64,000 nucleotides of DNA from contig JBJMSU010000168.1 of the NCBI GenBank assembly GCA_045801465.1, positions 1 to 64,000 of the forward strand. Direction: 5' to 3'. The notes beneath the pieces were generated by a model that searched no databases, was not told the DNA's origin, and was given only the letters and a program-made list of their open reading frames with translations. Position numbers and translations under genes: made by a program. Every line of letters starts with the position of its first letter. The stretch's first letter is position 1. Origin of the DNA: DATFWC01 sp045801465 (GTDB lineage: Bacteria; Pseudomonadota; Alphaproteobacteria; Rhizobiales; Xanthobacteraceae). Shown piece after piece: positions 1 through 7,486 of this stretch.

Positions 1-293
1 TCGCCGGAGCCGCGTCGGGCGCTGAGAGAGCGTCGCGCGTGGCGTCGGGTCGCGCCGGTCGACTCGACCGCTTCCTGGTGCGCCGAGGTACAACGATCAC
101 GCCGGTCGGGCCGTCCGGGCTTCCGGTGAGAGCCGAGCGACCAAGGGGTAGCAGGATCCGCCGTCAGCCCTTTCGCTTCGACAGTCGGTAAGCGGTCGAA
201 CGGTCTTCTTCGACGAGCGCGTCGTCGAGGTCTTCGCGACGAACGGCAAAGAACTCGCCCAGCACGTTCTCTTCGTTCCCGGCCGCGCGATGT
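1..293. other. Window-edge region with no confident gene
   Basis: No full gene is visible. On the minus strand an open frame that overlaps the end of the next gene runs down to a TGA at 164-166. It ends in a charged, actinobacterial-looking tail (EEDRSTAYRLSKRKG). It has no convincing start codon or ribosome binding site, so it could be a very short peptide, a decayed end of a gene, or chance coding in GC-rich DNA. Confidence 0.3.
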
Positions 294-914
294 TCAGTCG
301 CTCTCGCTGACCTCGCCCGAGTAGAGCTCATACGGCAGCCGCTCGAGCTCGCGCCGGCGCGGCTCCGGCACAGCGAAGAATCGGGGCAGCGCTCGTTCGG
401 ACAGCCAGGTGAGCTCCGGGCTCGCCGCCAGCACGCTTTTGACGGCGGTTCGGTCGCCGCCGAGAGCTGCGAACTCGACGCGGTCGCGCCAGGGGTCGAG
501 CACTCGGACGGCGACCTCGGCGGCTTCTTCGATCAGCGCATGAGCCTGCTCGTCTCGCCGCCGGCTGAAGCGGCCGGAGGAAGAGCCGCCCTTCTTGTGC
601 CGGCCCTTGACGAAGCGGGAACCGACCTTCGACGCGACGAGGTGCTCGCCCTCGAAGACGCCGACGGCGTAGCCGCCGAGGCGGACGAGCAGCGCGGCGA
701 CGACGTGGTCGGCCGCCAGTGCCTCGAACAACGGGTCGAGCTGCACGACGTCGTACTCGCCCTCGTGCGCGAGCCCGAACGGCGGGCGGACGACGGTCAC
801 CTCGCCCCCCACTTCGATCCGCGCCTCGCCGCCGGCGTAGATCGTGCGGCCGGGCTGATCCGCGAGCGGCGCCAGGCGCTTGCGCACGTTCTCGCGACCG
901 ACAAAACGGGCCAT
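294..914 (-). CDS. acVLRF1-family peptidyl-tRNA hydrolase (eRF1-like)
   Basis: The 206-residue product resembles the actinobacterial VLRF1 (Vms1-like release factor) family. Members cleave peptidyl-tRNA on stalled large ribosomal subunits in the cytoplasm. The central core SKVGSRFVKGRHKKGG followed by SGRFSRRRDEQ aligns with the family catalytic loop, which in active members carries a GxxQ motif just before the RFxRRR segment. Here the corresponding residues read GSSS, so the catalytic glutamine appears to be a serine. Start is the ATG at 912-914. Length is typical for the family. The gene is monocistronic and reads leftward, away from the helicase gene. The family is characteristic of Actinobacteria and is one reason for assigning this end of the window to that phylum. 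Confidence 0.75.
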   Translation of the reverse strand: MARFVGRENVRKRLAPLADQPGRTIYAGGEARIEVGGEVTVVRPPFGLAHEGEYDVVQLDPLFEALAADHVVAALLVRLGGYAVGVFEGEHLVASKVGSRFVKGRHKKGGSSSGRFSRRRDEQAHALIEEAAEVAVRVLDPWRDRVEFAALGGDRTAVKSVLAASPELTWLSERALPRFFAVPEPRRRELERLPYELYSGEVSESD

Positions 915-940
915 CGCGCCAGCTTAAGCAGGCAAAAGAA

Positions 941-962
941 AAGGGCGGCCGTGGCCGCCCTT
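941..962 (-). terminator. Hairpin with U-tract on the minus strand
   Basis: A perfect 10-bp inverted repeat (AAGGGCGGCC, spacer GT, GGCCGCCCTT) is followed on the minus strand by TTTTCTTTTG, which is the form of an intrinsic terminator. It lies just upstream of the acVLRF1 start, so it would end leftward transcription arriving from 963-1446. No minus-strand gene is evident there. Confidence 0.55.
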
Positions 963-1046
963 CACATTCGCGCGTCCCGCCCGTCTCTGCGGCCCAGGCG
1001 GCCGGTCTGCGCTTTCTGATGTTGGGTCTTCGGAAGGAATCGGGCA

Positions 1047-1066
1047 CCCCCCTGAAGGGGGTTTTC
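1047..1066 (+). terminator. Intrinsic terminator candidate (plus strand)
   Basis: A CCCCC/GGGGG stem with loop TGAA is directly followed by TTTTCTCTT on the plus strand. It stands about 380 bp before the helicase start, with no plus-strand gene upstream of it. It could end a small untranslated transcript or act as an attenuator within a long helicase leader. Confidence 0.5.
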
Positions 1067-1080
1067 TCTTGACAACAAAG

Positions 1081-1108
1081 AAGCGGGACCCGCCGCAGGG
1101 TCCCGCTT
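1081..1108. terminator. Long bidirectional-type terminator hairpin
   Basis: A perfect 11-bp stem (AAGCGGGACCC and GGGTCCCGCTT) with a 6-nt loop. The minus-strand side continues CTTTGTTGTC and the plus side CATTCTC, so it fits leftward termination best. It is the third strong hairpin within 170 bp. Confidence 0.5.
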
Positions 1109-1446
1109 CATTCTCCCGTGAGAGAGCCGCAGTAGAGAGTTCCTCGAGGCCCCGCCGCAAAGGAGGCCCCTCGGTGTGACTTCCGAGGTCGCCCCCGCCG
1201 CATCGGGGCGTCTCTCGGTTGCAAACGCACTATCGGGGAGAGTGCCTCACTTGATCCATCACCCTTCCGCGGTTGACTGCTTCACTTCACTTACGACCGG
1301 CTTACAAAGACCGTTTCCAGCCGGTTTCGCTGCTACTGTGCGTGCACGGGACGGCAATCCCTGTCGCCCGGTGAGATGCGCTTCTCGTTCCTCCTTCGGG
1401 TGTTTCGAGGTCGGCAAGTCTCGAACCCGTAAAGGAGTCGAACAAC

Positions 1447-2613
1447 ATGTCACACCATTCTTTTCGCGAGCTCGGCGTGTCCGCGCGCGTTATCGACGCG
1501 CTCGCCGCCCGCTCGATTCACACACCGTTCCGGATCCAGGAGCTCGTGCTGCCCGACGCGCTCGCAGGGCTGGACGTCCTCGCCAAGTCGCCCACAGGCT
1601 CGGGGAAGACGCTCGCCTTCGCCGTGCCGATCGTGGAGCGGACGACGACGGACGACCCGCGCCCTTCCGCGCTCGTGCTCGTCCCGACCCGCGAGCTCGC
1701 CTCGCAGGTGACCGAGGACATCGAGCCGCTCGCGAAGGCGAAGGGCCTCTCGGTCGCCTCCGTCTACGGCGGCAAGCCGATGGGCGCCCAGGCCAAGCGC
1801 GCCAAGAAGGCGCAGGTTCTCGTGGCTACGCCGGGACGCCTCCAGGATCTCGCCGATCGCCGCATGGTCGATCTCTCGAGCATTCGGATCCTCATCCTCG
1901 ACGAGGCTGACCGGATGCTCGACATGGGCTTCCAGCCGCAGGTCGACAAGATCGTGCGCCGGCTGCCGCGGAACCGCCAGACGATGTTCTTCTCGGCCAC
2001 GCTCGACGGGCGCGTCGGCGAGCTCGCCAGCAAGTACACGAACAGCCCGTCCCGAATCGAAGGCGAGCTCTCGAGCGCTCAGCCCGCTGAGATCGAGCAC
2101 CAGTTCGTCTCGGTCACCAACGACACGAAGGTCGAGACGCTCGTGGAGCACATCCGCGCCTCCGAGTCGACGCTCGTCTTCGTCAGGACGAAGCGCGGCG
2201 CCGACCGCCTCGTGCAGAAGCTCTCCCGCCACGGCGTCACCGCCGCCGCGATGCACGGCGACATGTCGCAGGGCGCTCGCGAGCGGGCACTGTCCCGCTT
2301 CGAGACCGGCAAGGTCGCCACGCTCGTCGCCACCGACGTCGCCGCCCGCGGCCTCGACCTCGACGACATCTCCCACGTGATCAACTTCGATCCGCCCGAC
2401 GAGGACAAGGGCTACGTCCACCGCACTGGCCGCACGGGCAGGGCCGGCCGCAGCGGCACCGCGATCACCTTCGTCCTCCCAGACCAGCAGGCCGAGACGA
2501 GCCGGGTCGCCCGGCGCCTCGGTCACCACGACCAGTTCGAGCAGGCCGGCATGAAGTCGGCTCCCGCGAAGCTGCTGTACACGAGCCGCCGCGGGCGCCG
2601 GTCGAAGTGGTAG
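1447..2613 (+). CDS. DEAD-box ATP-dependent RNA helicase (RhlE/CshA-like)
   Basis: This 388-residue protein unwinds structured RNA using ATP, probably in ribosome assembly or RNA decay. All core motifs are visible in order: the Q-motif region with TPFRIQ (~25-30), motif I SPTGSGKT (~50-57), PTRELA, GG, TPGRLQ, DEAD, SAT, then in the second RecA domain VFVRTK, ATDVAARGLD and HRTGRTGRAG. The tail after the core is only ~40 residues and ends in the basic run RRGRRSKW, so there is no large accessory domain. The ATG at 1447 is preceded by AAAGGAG at good spacing. A 30-bp near-copy of the gene's last bases occurs again at 5361-5390. Confidence 0.95.
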   Translation: MSHHSFRELGVSARVIDALAARSIHTPFRIQELVLPDALAGLDVLAKSPTGSGKTLAFAVPIVERTTTDDPRPSALVLVPTRELASQVTEDIEPLAKAKGLSVASVYGGKPMGAQAKRAKKAQVLVATPGRLQDLADRRMVDLSSIRILILDEADRMLDMGFQPQVDKIVRRLPRNRQTMFFSATLDGRVGELASKYTNSPSRIEGELSSAQPAEIEHQFVSVTNDTKVETLVEHIRASESTLVFVRTKRGADRLVQKLSRHGVTAAAMHGDMSQGARERALSRFETGKVATLVATDVAARGLDLDDISHVINFDPPDEDKGYVHRTGRTGRAGRSGTAITFVLPDQQAETSRVARRLGHHDQFEQAGMKSAPAKLLYTSRRGRRSKW

Positions 2614-2622
2614 GAGACTTAG

Positions 2623-3549
2623 CTAGGAGCGGCTAAAGAGCCGCTGCCGCGGCCTTAGAAACAGCACGTAGATCACGACCGCACAGCCGACCATCGCCGC
2701 CCAGGCGGCAGACAAAGACGGGTGGAGCACGTTCGGAATCTCCCAGCTTGTCCAGCCACGCTTGACGACCTGCTCGGTCCAGAGATCCTCGGCTTGGTTC
2801 GAGAGGCCGTAGACGAGCATCAGCGCCAGATAGACCGCCGTCAGCGTCCGCAGGAGCGAACGCCGGACCGAGCCGACGAGCCGCGACAGCAATAGCGCGG
2901 ACGCCGCGAGGAGAAAGCCGTCCAGCCCGTGGTGGTGACCGTGGTGGACGGCGGCGTGCGCGTAGCCGGCGCCCGGCTCCGGCCGAATCGCGCCCGTCTG
3001 GAAGATCCAGCCGAGCACCGGCACGCCGTCGAGGAAGAAGCCGAGCTCTGCGGCGATGTACGGCGCGGCAAAGAGGAGCGAGAGCGCGCCGAACGCCAGG
3101 CGCCCGGCGTCACCCGTTGCGCTGGTGCGTGGGAACTCACGTCGCCCGGCGCGGCTCGCCCAGAGCGTCAGCAGGAACGTGAGTGCCACTCCGAGGACGG
3201 CCGGTAGGTTCGCCCACTTTGGATCGAGGTGGCTTTCCGTCTGGACACCCGGCCACGCGAGGGTGAGGCAAAAGACACAGGCGACGAGACCCGCGAGCTC
3301 GGCGCGGCGGTCCTCGAGCCGGTCGACCACGATTGGCAGGATCCCGATCGCAGCGACCGCAGCGGAGAAGCTGAGGAAGACGAATGCGCGGCCGGCGCCG
3401 CCGATGAACCCGGTGTTGTGGACCTTCCAGAGCTCGTTCGGCGGCAGCCGCCAGTAGGTCTCGAAGACGGCGATCGAGGCGATCGCAAACAGCGCCCAGA
3501 CGACATAGACACTGCGTAGTCCCGCGCTTTGCGGCCGGGCGGGAATCAC
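2623..3549 (-). CDS. Polytopic membrane protein of unknown function with His-rich loop
   Basis: The 308-residue product has about seven to eight hydrophobic segments, beginning with VYVVWALFAIASIAVF near the N-terminus. About two thirds of the way along, a loop carries the histidine cluster HAAVHHGHHHG. That could bind a metal, but no family is recognised. The start must be the GTG at 3547-3549, since no in-frame Met occurs until the last quarter. It converges tail-to-tail on the helicase gene with a 9-bp gap. The function is unknown and I assign none. Confidence 0.7.
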   Translation of the reverse strand: MIPARPQSAGLRSVYVVWALFAIASIAVFETYWRLPPNELWKVHNTGFIGGAGRAFVFLSFSAAVAAIGILPIVVDRLEDRRAELAGLVACVFCLTLAWPGVQTESHLDPKWANLPAVLGVALTFLLTLWASRAGRREFPRTSATGDAGRLAFGALSLLFAAPYIAAELGFFLDGVPVLGWIFQTGAIRPEPGAGYAHAAVHHGHHHGLDGFLLAASALLLSRLVGSVRRSLLRTLTAVYLALMLVYGLSNQAEDLWTEQVVKRGWTSWEIPNVLHPSLSAAWAAMVGCAVVIYVLFLRPRQRLFSRS

Positions 3550-3785
3550 GGCTAGACGGCCTCCTCGCGGGCGAAAGGCCCGCGTCTCTATGGCTGACTA
3601 GGCGATCATCTCACTGGGCCCTTGACGCCGGTAGCGGGGGACGGCACCGTACGCCTAGCGTCGGCTTGCGGGGCAGTTCTGAGGTGGTCAAGAGTCGCGC
3701 AGCGCTCTAGAATCGTGATTCGCCGAAGGGATATCTACTTCGGCAGCACGTCTGCGGCAGGGGAACTCAACTGAGGAGGACTGGA
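3550..3785. other. Intergenic region before beta-helix gene
   Basis: This is the divergent spacer between the membrane-protein gene and the beta-helix gene. Nothing is recognisable apart from the GAGGAGGA ribosome binding site at 3773-3780 serving the GTG start at 3786. Confidence 0.5.
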
Positions 3786-5261
3786 GTGATTCGTTTGCCT
3801 AACGGCGAGCGCCGCGCGCGGCGCCGTCTTTTGATGATTTGTCTGGCCGGCCTCGCCGCCGGAGTGAGTGCGCTCGGGCTGGGATCGGCGAGCTTCGCGG
3901 CGGCGCAGACCAACGTCTCCTGCGCGGCCGGGCAGGCCGGGCTCGTCGCTGCGATCAACGCGGCCAATTTCGCCGGGGGTGGCACCATCAACCTCGCCGC
4001 AGGCTGCCATTACTCGCTGACGACCCCCGACAACGGCGAGAACGGACTGCCGGTGGTGACGAGCCAGATTGCCGTGAACGGGAACGCCGCGACGATCGAC
4101 GGGACCGGGTCGGTCCGGATTCTCGAGGTCGACGGCCCGGGCGGGAGCCTGTCGGTGCAGAACCTGACGCTCACCGGCGGGTCGGCCGACTTCGGCGGCG
4201 CAATCGCGAACGTCGGCGGTACGGTCGGGTTGAATCACAGCCTGGTGACAGGCAACGCCGCCGCGGACGCGGGCGGTGGCATCGCCAACGCCACCTTCGA
4301 CCCGTCGAGCGTGGCCAAGCTGACGTTGAATCACAGCGCCGTCAGCAACAACGAGCAGACGGCCGGGCCGGAGGACGAGAACACCCTTGGCGGTGGCGGG
4401 ATCGTGAACATCCAAGGCACCGTGACGCTGAACAACAGCCAGGCAAACAGCAATTCCGCCCAGGGGTTTGTCGGCGGCGGAATCGCCAGCGGCGACTACT
4501 TCGGCTTCTCCGATACGAGCAGCGTCCTGACCCTCAACAAGAGTCAGGTGAACGACAACACCGCCCCCAACGCCGGAGGTGGCGGCGTCCAGAACCTCCT
4601 CGGCTCCGTCACCGTCACCAACAGCGAGGTCAACGGCAACACCTCGCTGAACGGGGGCGGCATCGCCAGCGGCACCGCCGGCTCCGCCCCTCCGGCCGCC
4701 AGCCATCTGACGGTGAACAACAGCCAGGTCGACGGCAACACGGCCACCGCCACCCCGGGGGAGGGTCCTCCCATCGCCGGCGGAGGCATTGCCAACGGCG
4801 GCGATGCGTCGCTGAACAACAGCGAGGTGGACAACAACACCGCGAGCCACGGGACCGGGGCCGGAATCGCGAACCACGGCAGGATGGCCCTGAACAACTC
4901 CGAGGTGAACGGCAACATCGCGGCCGGCAGCGGCGTGGTCGCCTCCGGCGGGGGCATCGTCAACTTTGAAGGCCCGCCCGGGACGGGCACGACAAGCCTG
5001 ACCCTCAACAACAGCCGGGTGAACGACAACCGCGCCGGCGGGAACGGGGGCGGCATTGCCAATGGAGTGCCGTTCCCCCAGATGTCCCTCAGCGGCGGGA
5101 CCCTCACGCTGCACAACAGCCAGGTGACCGGCAACATCGCCGCCCACGGGGGAGGCATTTTCAACTCCGGCGGATCGGTGACGCTGTCGAACACGGCCGT
5201 CACCGGCAACACCCCGGACAACTGCGAGCCGCCGGGCAGCATCGCCGGCTGCACCGGCTAG
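3786..5261 (+). CDS. Secreted right-handed parallel beta-helix protein
   Basis: The 491-residue product starts at a GTG with a strong upstream GAGGAGGA. A basic N-terminus and hydrophobic stretch (about residues 15-41, ending SFAAAQ) form a signal peptide. The mature part begins with a Cys-containing cap and is then built from repeated turns containing variants of LNNSQVNGN separated by glycine-rich GGGI segments. This is the pattern of pectate-lyase-like or polymorphic-outer-membrane-type beta helices. The C-terminus has a paired-cysteine end (NCEPPGSIAGC). No catalytic residues for a known polysaccharide lyase could be identified. Such proteins are frequent in Thermoleophilia. The likely location is extracellular or cell-surface. 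Confidence 0.8.
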   Translation: MIRLPNGERRARRRLLMICLAGLAAGVSALGLGSASFAAAQTNVSCAAGQAGLVAAINAANFAGGGTINLAAGCHYSLTTPDNGENGLPVVTSQIAVNGNAATIDGTGSVRILEVDGPGGSLSVQNLTLTGGSADFGGAIANVGGTVGLNHSLVTGNAAADAGGGIANATFDPSSVAKLTLNHSAVSNNEQTAGPEDENTLGGGGIVNIQGTVTLNNSQANSNSAQGFVGGGIASGDYFGFSDTSSVLTLNKSQVNDNTAPNAGGGGVQNLLGSVTVTNSEVNGNTSLNGGGIASGTAGSAPPAASHLTVNNSQVDGNTATATPGEGPPIAGGGIANGGDASLNNSEVDNNTASHGTGAGIANHGRMALNNSEVNGNIAAGSGVVASGGGIVNFEGPPGTGTTSLTLNNSRVNDNRAGGNGGGIANGVPFPQMSLSGGTLTLHNSQVTGNIAAHGGGIFNSGGSVTLSNTAVTGNTPDNCEPPGSIAGCTG

Positions 5262-5291
5262 CCGCCTTTCGGGGGAGCCGACAAGTACAGG

Positions 5292-5320
5292 CCAGGCCCG
5301 GCGCATCCAGCCGGGCCTGG
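5292..5320 (+). terminator. Terminator-like hairpin after beta-helix gene
   Basis: A perfect 11-bp stem (CCAGGCCCGGC and GCCGGGCCTGG) with a 7-nt loop begins 31 bp after the beta-helix stop codon. There is no clear U-tract, so termination is inferred from position and stem strength. Confidence 0.5.
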
Positions 5321-5360
5321 CTCGGCCACGCTTGACGGTTCGGTCGACGAGCTCGCGCGC

Positions 5361-5390
5361 GCCGCCGCGGGCGGCGGTCGAAGTGGTAGG
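5361..5390 (+). repeat. 30-bp near-copy of the helicase gene 3' end
   Basis: This stretch matches 2585-2614 at 29 of 30 positions. In the corresponding frame it would encode the basic tail RRGRRSKW plus the TAG stop of the DEAD-box helicase. No further helicase homology flanks it. It may be the remnant of a second copy or of a recombination event. Confidence 0.6.
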
Positions 5391-5487
5391 CCGCCCGTTC
5401 AGCAGTAAGCCTCGCCGAAGGGTCTTTTAGATCCGGGCGTGGCGGGTACCTGCCTCCTCGAGAGAACCCGACCGAGGAGGTTCCGGA

Positions 5488-6012
5488 ATGCCGCTCAAGT
5501 GTCGCTCTTCGCTACTGGCTTTAGCCGCGTTCGCGGCGATTGTTCTTCCCGCAGCCGGGTCGGCCGCACCGGTCTCCACCAGTTTCGCGATCGTCGGCTA
5601 CGAGTACGCGTTCACATCGACGGTCGGGTCGTTCGCGGGCAGAGGCGCCGGCAATGCAGGCGACACCGCGGCGTGGAATGCCACAGTCGCGCACGACCCG
5701 CTCGGGTCGAGCCCGACGTACGTCAACGGTGGCCGCTTCCAGATGGCGACCGTCAGCCCGACCGGTCACGTCGACTCCGTCGCCGGAACCTTCGCCTACC
5801 ACGGGGGCATGATCACGACGCTCGACCGAGGCGACGACTGCACGAACCAGATATTTATGGTCACCGGGACCTTGCAGGATGTCTCGACGAGCACGTCAGC
5901 CAGTGGGTCGGGCCAGTTCGACGCCACGTTGACGCATTACCGGACCCGCCTGTTCGGGCACTGCGTCATCTACAAGGCCCGCGTCGCAGGGAGCGTGGAC
6001 TTCACCTACTAG
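5488..6012 (+). CDS. Secreted protein of unknown function
   Basis: The 174-residue product has a signal peptide (about residues 1-26, SLLALAAFAAIVLPAAGSAA) and a beta-rich mature domain rich in Thr, Ser and Gly. It contains two cysteines (in DDCTNQ and GHCVIY) that may form a disulfide. The start ATG at 5488 follows GAGGAGG. I do not recognise the family. It follows the beta-helix gene but is separated from it by a hairpin, so it is probably a separate transcript. Confidence 0.7.
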   Translation: MPLKCRSSLLALAAFAAIVLPAAGSAAPVSTSFAIVGYEYAFTSTVGSFAGRGAGNAGDTAAWNATVAHDPLGSSPTYVNGGRFQMATVSPTGHVDSVAGTFAYHGGMITTLDRGDDCTNQIFMVTGTLQDVSTSTSASGSGQFDATLTHYRTRLFGHCVIYKARVAGSVDFTY

Positions 6013-6013
6013 C

Positions 6014-6127
6014 CTAGAAGGAGGAGCCGCCGGACTTCTTCTTGGCCTTCTTCTCGGCGCGCTTCTCTTTCAGCGTCTTCTGCGCGGCCTTCTTCTGCAG
6101 CTGCTTCGGTTTCTGCTGACCCTTCAT
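6014..6127 (-). CDS. Small lysine-rich basic peptide (37 aa)
   Basis: The product is a 37-residue, very basic peptide with repeats of Lys, Ala and Gln (KPKQLQKKAAQKTLKEKRAEKK) and a GGSSF end. The ATG at 6125-6127 has AAAGGA seven bases upstream, which favours this start over longer upstream extensions. It has no cysteines or membrane segment. Similar short lysine-rich proteins occur in Actinobacteria, and nucleic acid or ribosome binding would be plausible but is not shown. It is convergent with the preceding gene, with a 1-bp gap. Confidence 0.55.
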   Translation of the reverse strand: MKGQQKPKQLQKKAAQKTLKEKRAEKKAKKKSGGSSF

Positions 6128-6213
6128 CCAGCCATCCTTTCGCTCAGCGTTTGCGGTGCCCGGCCGGCGGGCGAAACGGCCGAACCGCGATCCTGAATAG
6201 ACAGAGTGAACAG

Positions 6214-6765
6214 ATGAAACCGGATGCACAACTCATTCGCGACGCACGGGACGACCCGGACGCCTTCGCGGAGCTCTATCTCCGCCACCGCGCGTCCCTC
6301 TATCGCTGGCTGCGCGCCCGGGCGCCGGAGCCGGTCGCCGCCGAGCTGACCGCCGAGGCATTCGCCCAGGCGGCGCTTGGTCTCAAGCGGTTTCGCGACG
6401 AGGCGGGCGGCTCCGCCGCGCCCTGGCTCCTTGGAATCGCCAAGAACCTGCTACGGCGCTTCTACGAGGCCGAGCAGGTGGAGACGCGGGCACGCAAGCG
6501 CCTCGGGATGCCGGTGCGTTCCTACGACCTCGACCTCGACGAGTTGAGCGACCGCGCCGACGCCGCGGCGCTGGAACCGGCGCTCGCTTCAGCCGTGAGC
6601 GCACTGCCGGCCGGCCAGCGTGAAGCCCTCGAGCTCCGCGTTCTCGACGAACGTGACTACGGCGAGGTCGCAGCGTCGCTCGGCGTCACGGAAGTCGCCG
6701 CCCGCCTGCGCGTGATGCGCGCGCTCAATTCACTCTCTCGCCTGCTGAAAGGAGTCACTCCATGA
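6214..6765 (+). CDS. Sigma-70 family (ECF-type) RNA polymerase sigma factor
   Basis: This 183-residue ECF-type sigma factor has a region 2 near residues 15-80 (DAFAELYLRHRASLYRWLR ... APWLLGIAKNLLRRFYEAE) and a region 4 helix-turn-helix at about 130-175 (LPAGQREALELRVLDERDYGEVAASLGV). It would direct RNA polymerase to a specific promoter set. ATG 6214 is chosen because it begins the conserved part; the upstream in-frame ATG at 6151 adds 21 residues of no evident homology. Its stop overlaps the start of the next gene (ATGA), so the two are co-translated, as is usual for sigma/regulator pairs. Confidence 0.85.
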   Translation: MKPDAQLIRDARDDPDAFAELYLRHRASLYRWLRARAPEPVAAELTAEAFAQAALGLKRFRDEAGGSAAPWLLGIAKNLLRRFYEAEQVETRARKRLGMPVRSYDLDLDELSDRADAAALEPALASAVSALPAGQREALELRVLDERDYGEVAASLGVTEVAARLRVMRALNSLSRLLKGVTP

Positions 6766-7391
6766 ACGAGCTCGTCGCCAGCCTCGATCCCCTCGGCCGC
6801 GACCTCCACCAGGCGCTCAGCCGCGTCGCGACTCGGCGCGCTCGCCGGCGGCGCAGCTTGCGCGTGACGGCCGCGACCGCGATCCTCGTCGGCGCGTTCG
6901 CGGCAGTCGCAGTCGCGAGCGGTATCGGACCGGATCTCCAGCTAGATCCGATGAAGTGGGCGATTCTCGGATCCGGCAGCGTCGACAAGGGCCGCGGTCA
7001 ATACGTGCACGCCCGGGACAAGGCCACCGGCGGGCACAGCAGCTTCTCGGTCGAGCACGACGCCGGGATGCCCCGCTACGACGCGTTCCTTCTCTACGAG
7101 CGGCTCCAGGACGCCGAGAACAAGACGGCGCCCGAGCCGGCAGCCGTCGAGCCCGGGCCGCTCTGCACCGCCGACCAGTTGACCCGCGCCGAAGTCGTCG
7201 CGCTGGCGACGCTGCGATCGTCCTTCTCGCCCGGCACCGGCACGGACGCGACCAGGAGCGCCGTGGATGCGGCCACGAGCACCAAGTTCGCCGGCTCGCC
7301 TTGTCGCGGGCTCGAGTACGCGGGCGAGCGGGCGCGCTTCGTCTTCGCGGGAGTCGAGCCTCAGACGACTTTGATGCCTGGGGCGCGCTGA
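6762..7391 (+). CDS. Single-pass membrane protein paired with the sigma factor
   Basis: The 209-residue product has a short basic N-terminal segment with RRARRRRSLR, one membrane helix (about 30-55, VTAATAILVGAFAAVAVASGIG) and a ~150-residue outside domain. That domain contains two cysteines (LCTADQL and SPCRGLEY). It shares an ATGA overlap with the sigma factor, so it may modulate that sigma or be its co-regulated target. It lacks the usual zinc-binding anti-sigma HxxxCxxC motif, so an anti-sigma role is only a possibility. Confidence 0.65.
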   Translation: MNELVASLDPLGRDLHQALSRVATRRARRRRSLRVTAATAILVGAFAAVAVASGIGPDLQLDPMKWAILGSGSVDKGRGQYVHARDKATGGHSSFSVEHDAGMPRYDAFLLYERLQDAENKTAPEPAAVEPGPLCTADQLTRAEVVALATLRSSFSPGTGTDATRSAVDAATSTKFAGSPCRGLEYAGERARFVFAGVEPQTTLMPGAR

Positions 7392-7486
7392 GGCCGGTCG
7401 TTTTCGACGGAAGTCAAGTAGAGAGACGGTCCTCGGGCCGCCTCCCGGCGCGAATCGGGCGAGAACCTGTCGCTACGCTGGCTTTC

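Larger units (their letters stand above)
963..1446. other. Gene-free stretch and probable helicase 5' leader
   Basis: No protein or recognisable RNA gene is visible between the hairpin at 941-962 and the helicase start. It holds two strong hairpins (1047-1066 and 1081-1108), then about 340 bp leading to a clear AAAGGAG ribosome binding site at 1431-1437. Long structured leaders are common in front of bacterial DEAD-box helicase genes, where they mediate cold-shock or autoregulatory control. Whether that applies here is inference. Confidence 0.4.

Noticed and set aside
3786..5261. CRISPR-like or tandem DNA repeats in the beta-helix gene
   Set aside because: The periodicity is in the protein (LNNSQVNGN-type turns) with variable spacing and DNA sequence, not direct repeats with spacers.
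6956..7486. A long in-frame extension in front of typA
   Set aside because: It overlaps the preceding membrane-protein gene in another frame, has low-complexity Arg-rich translation, and TypA homology begins at the GTG at 7487.
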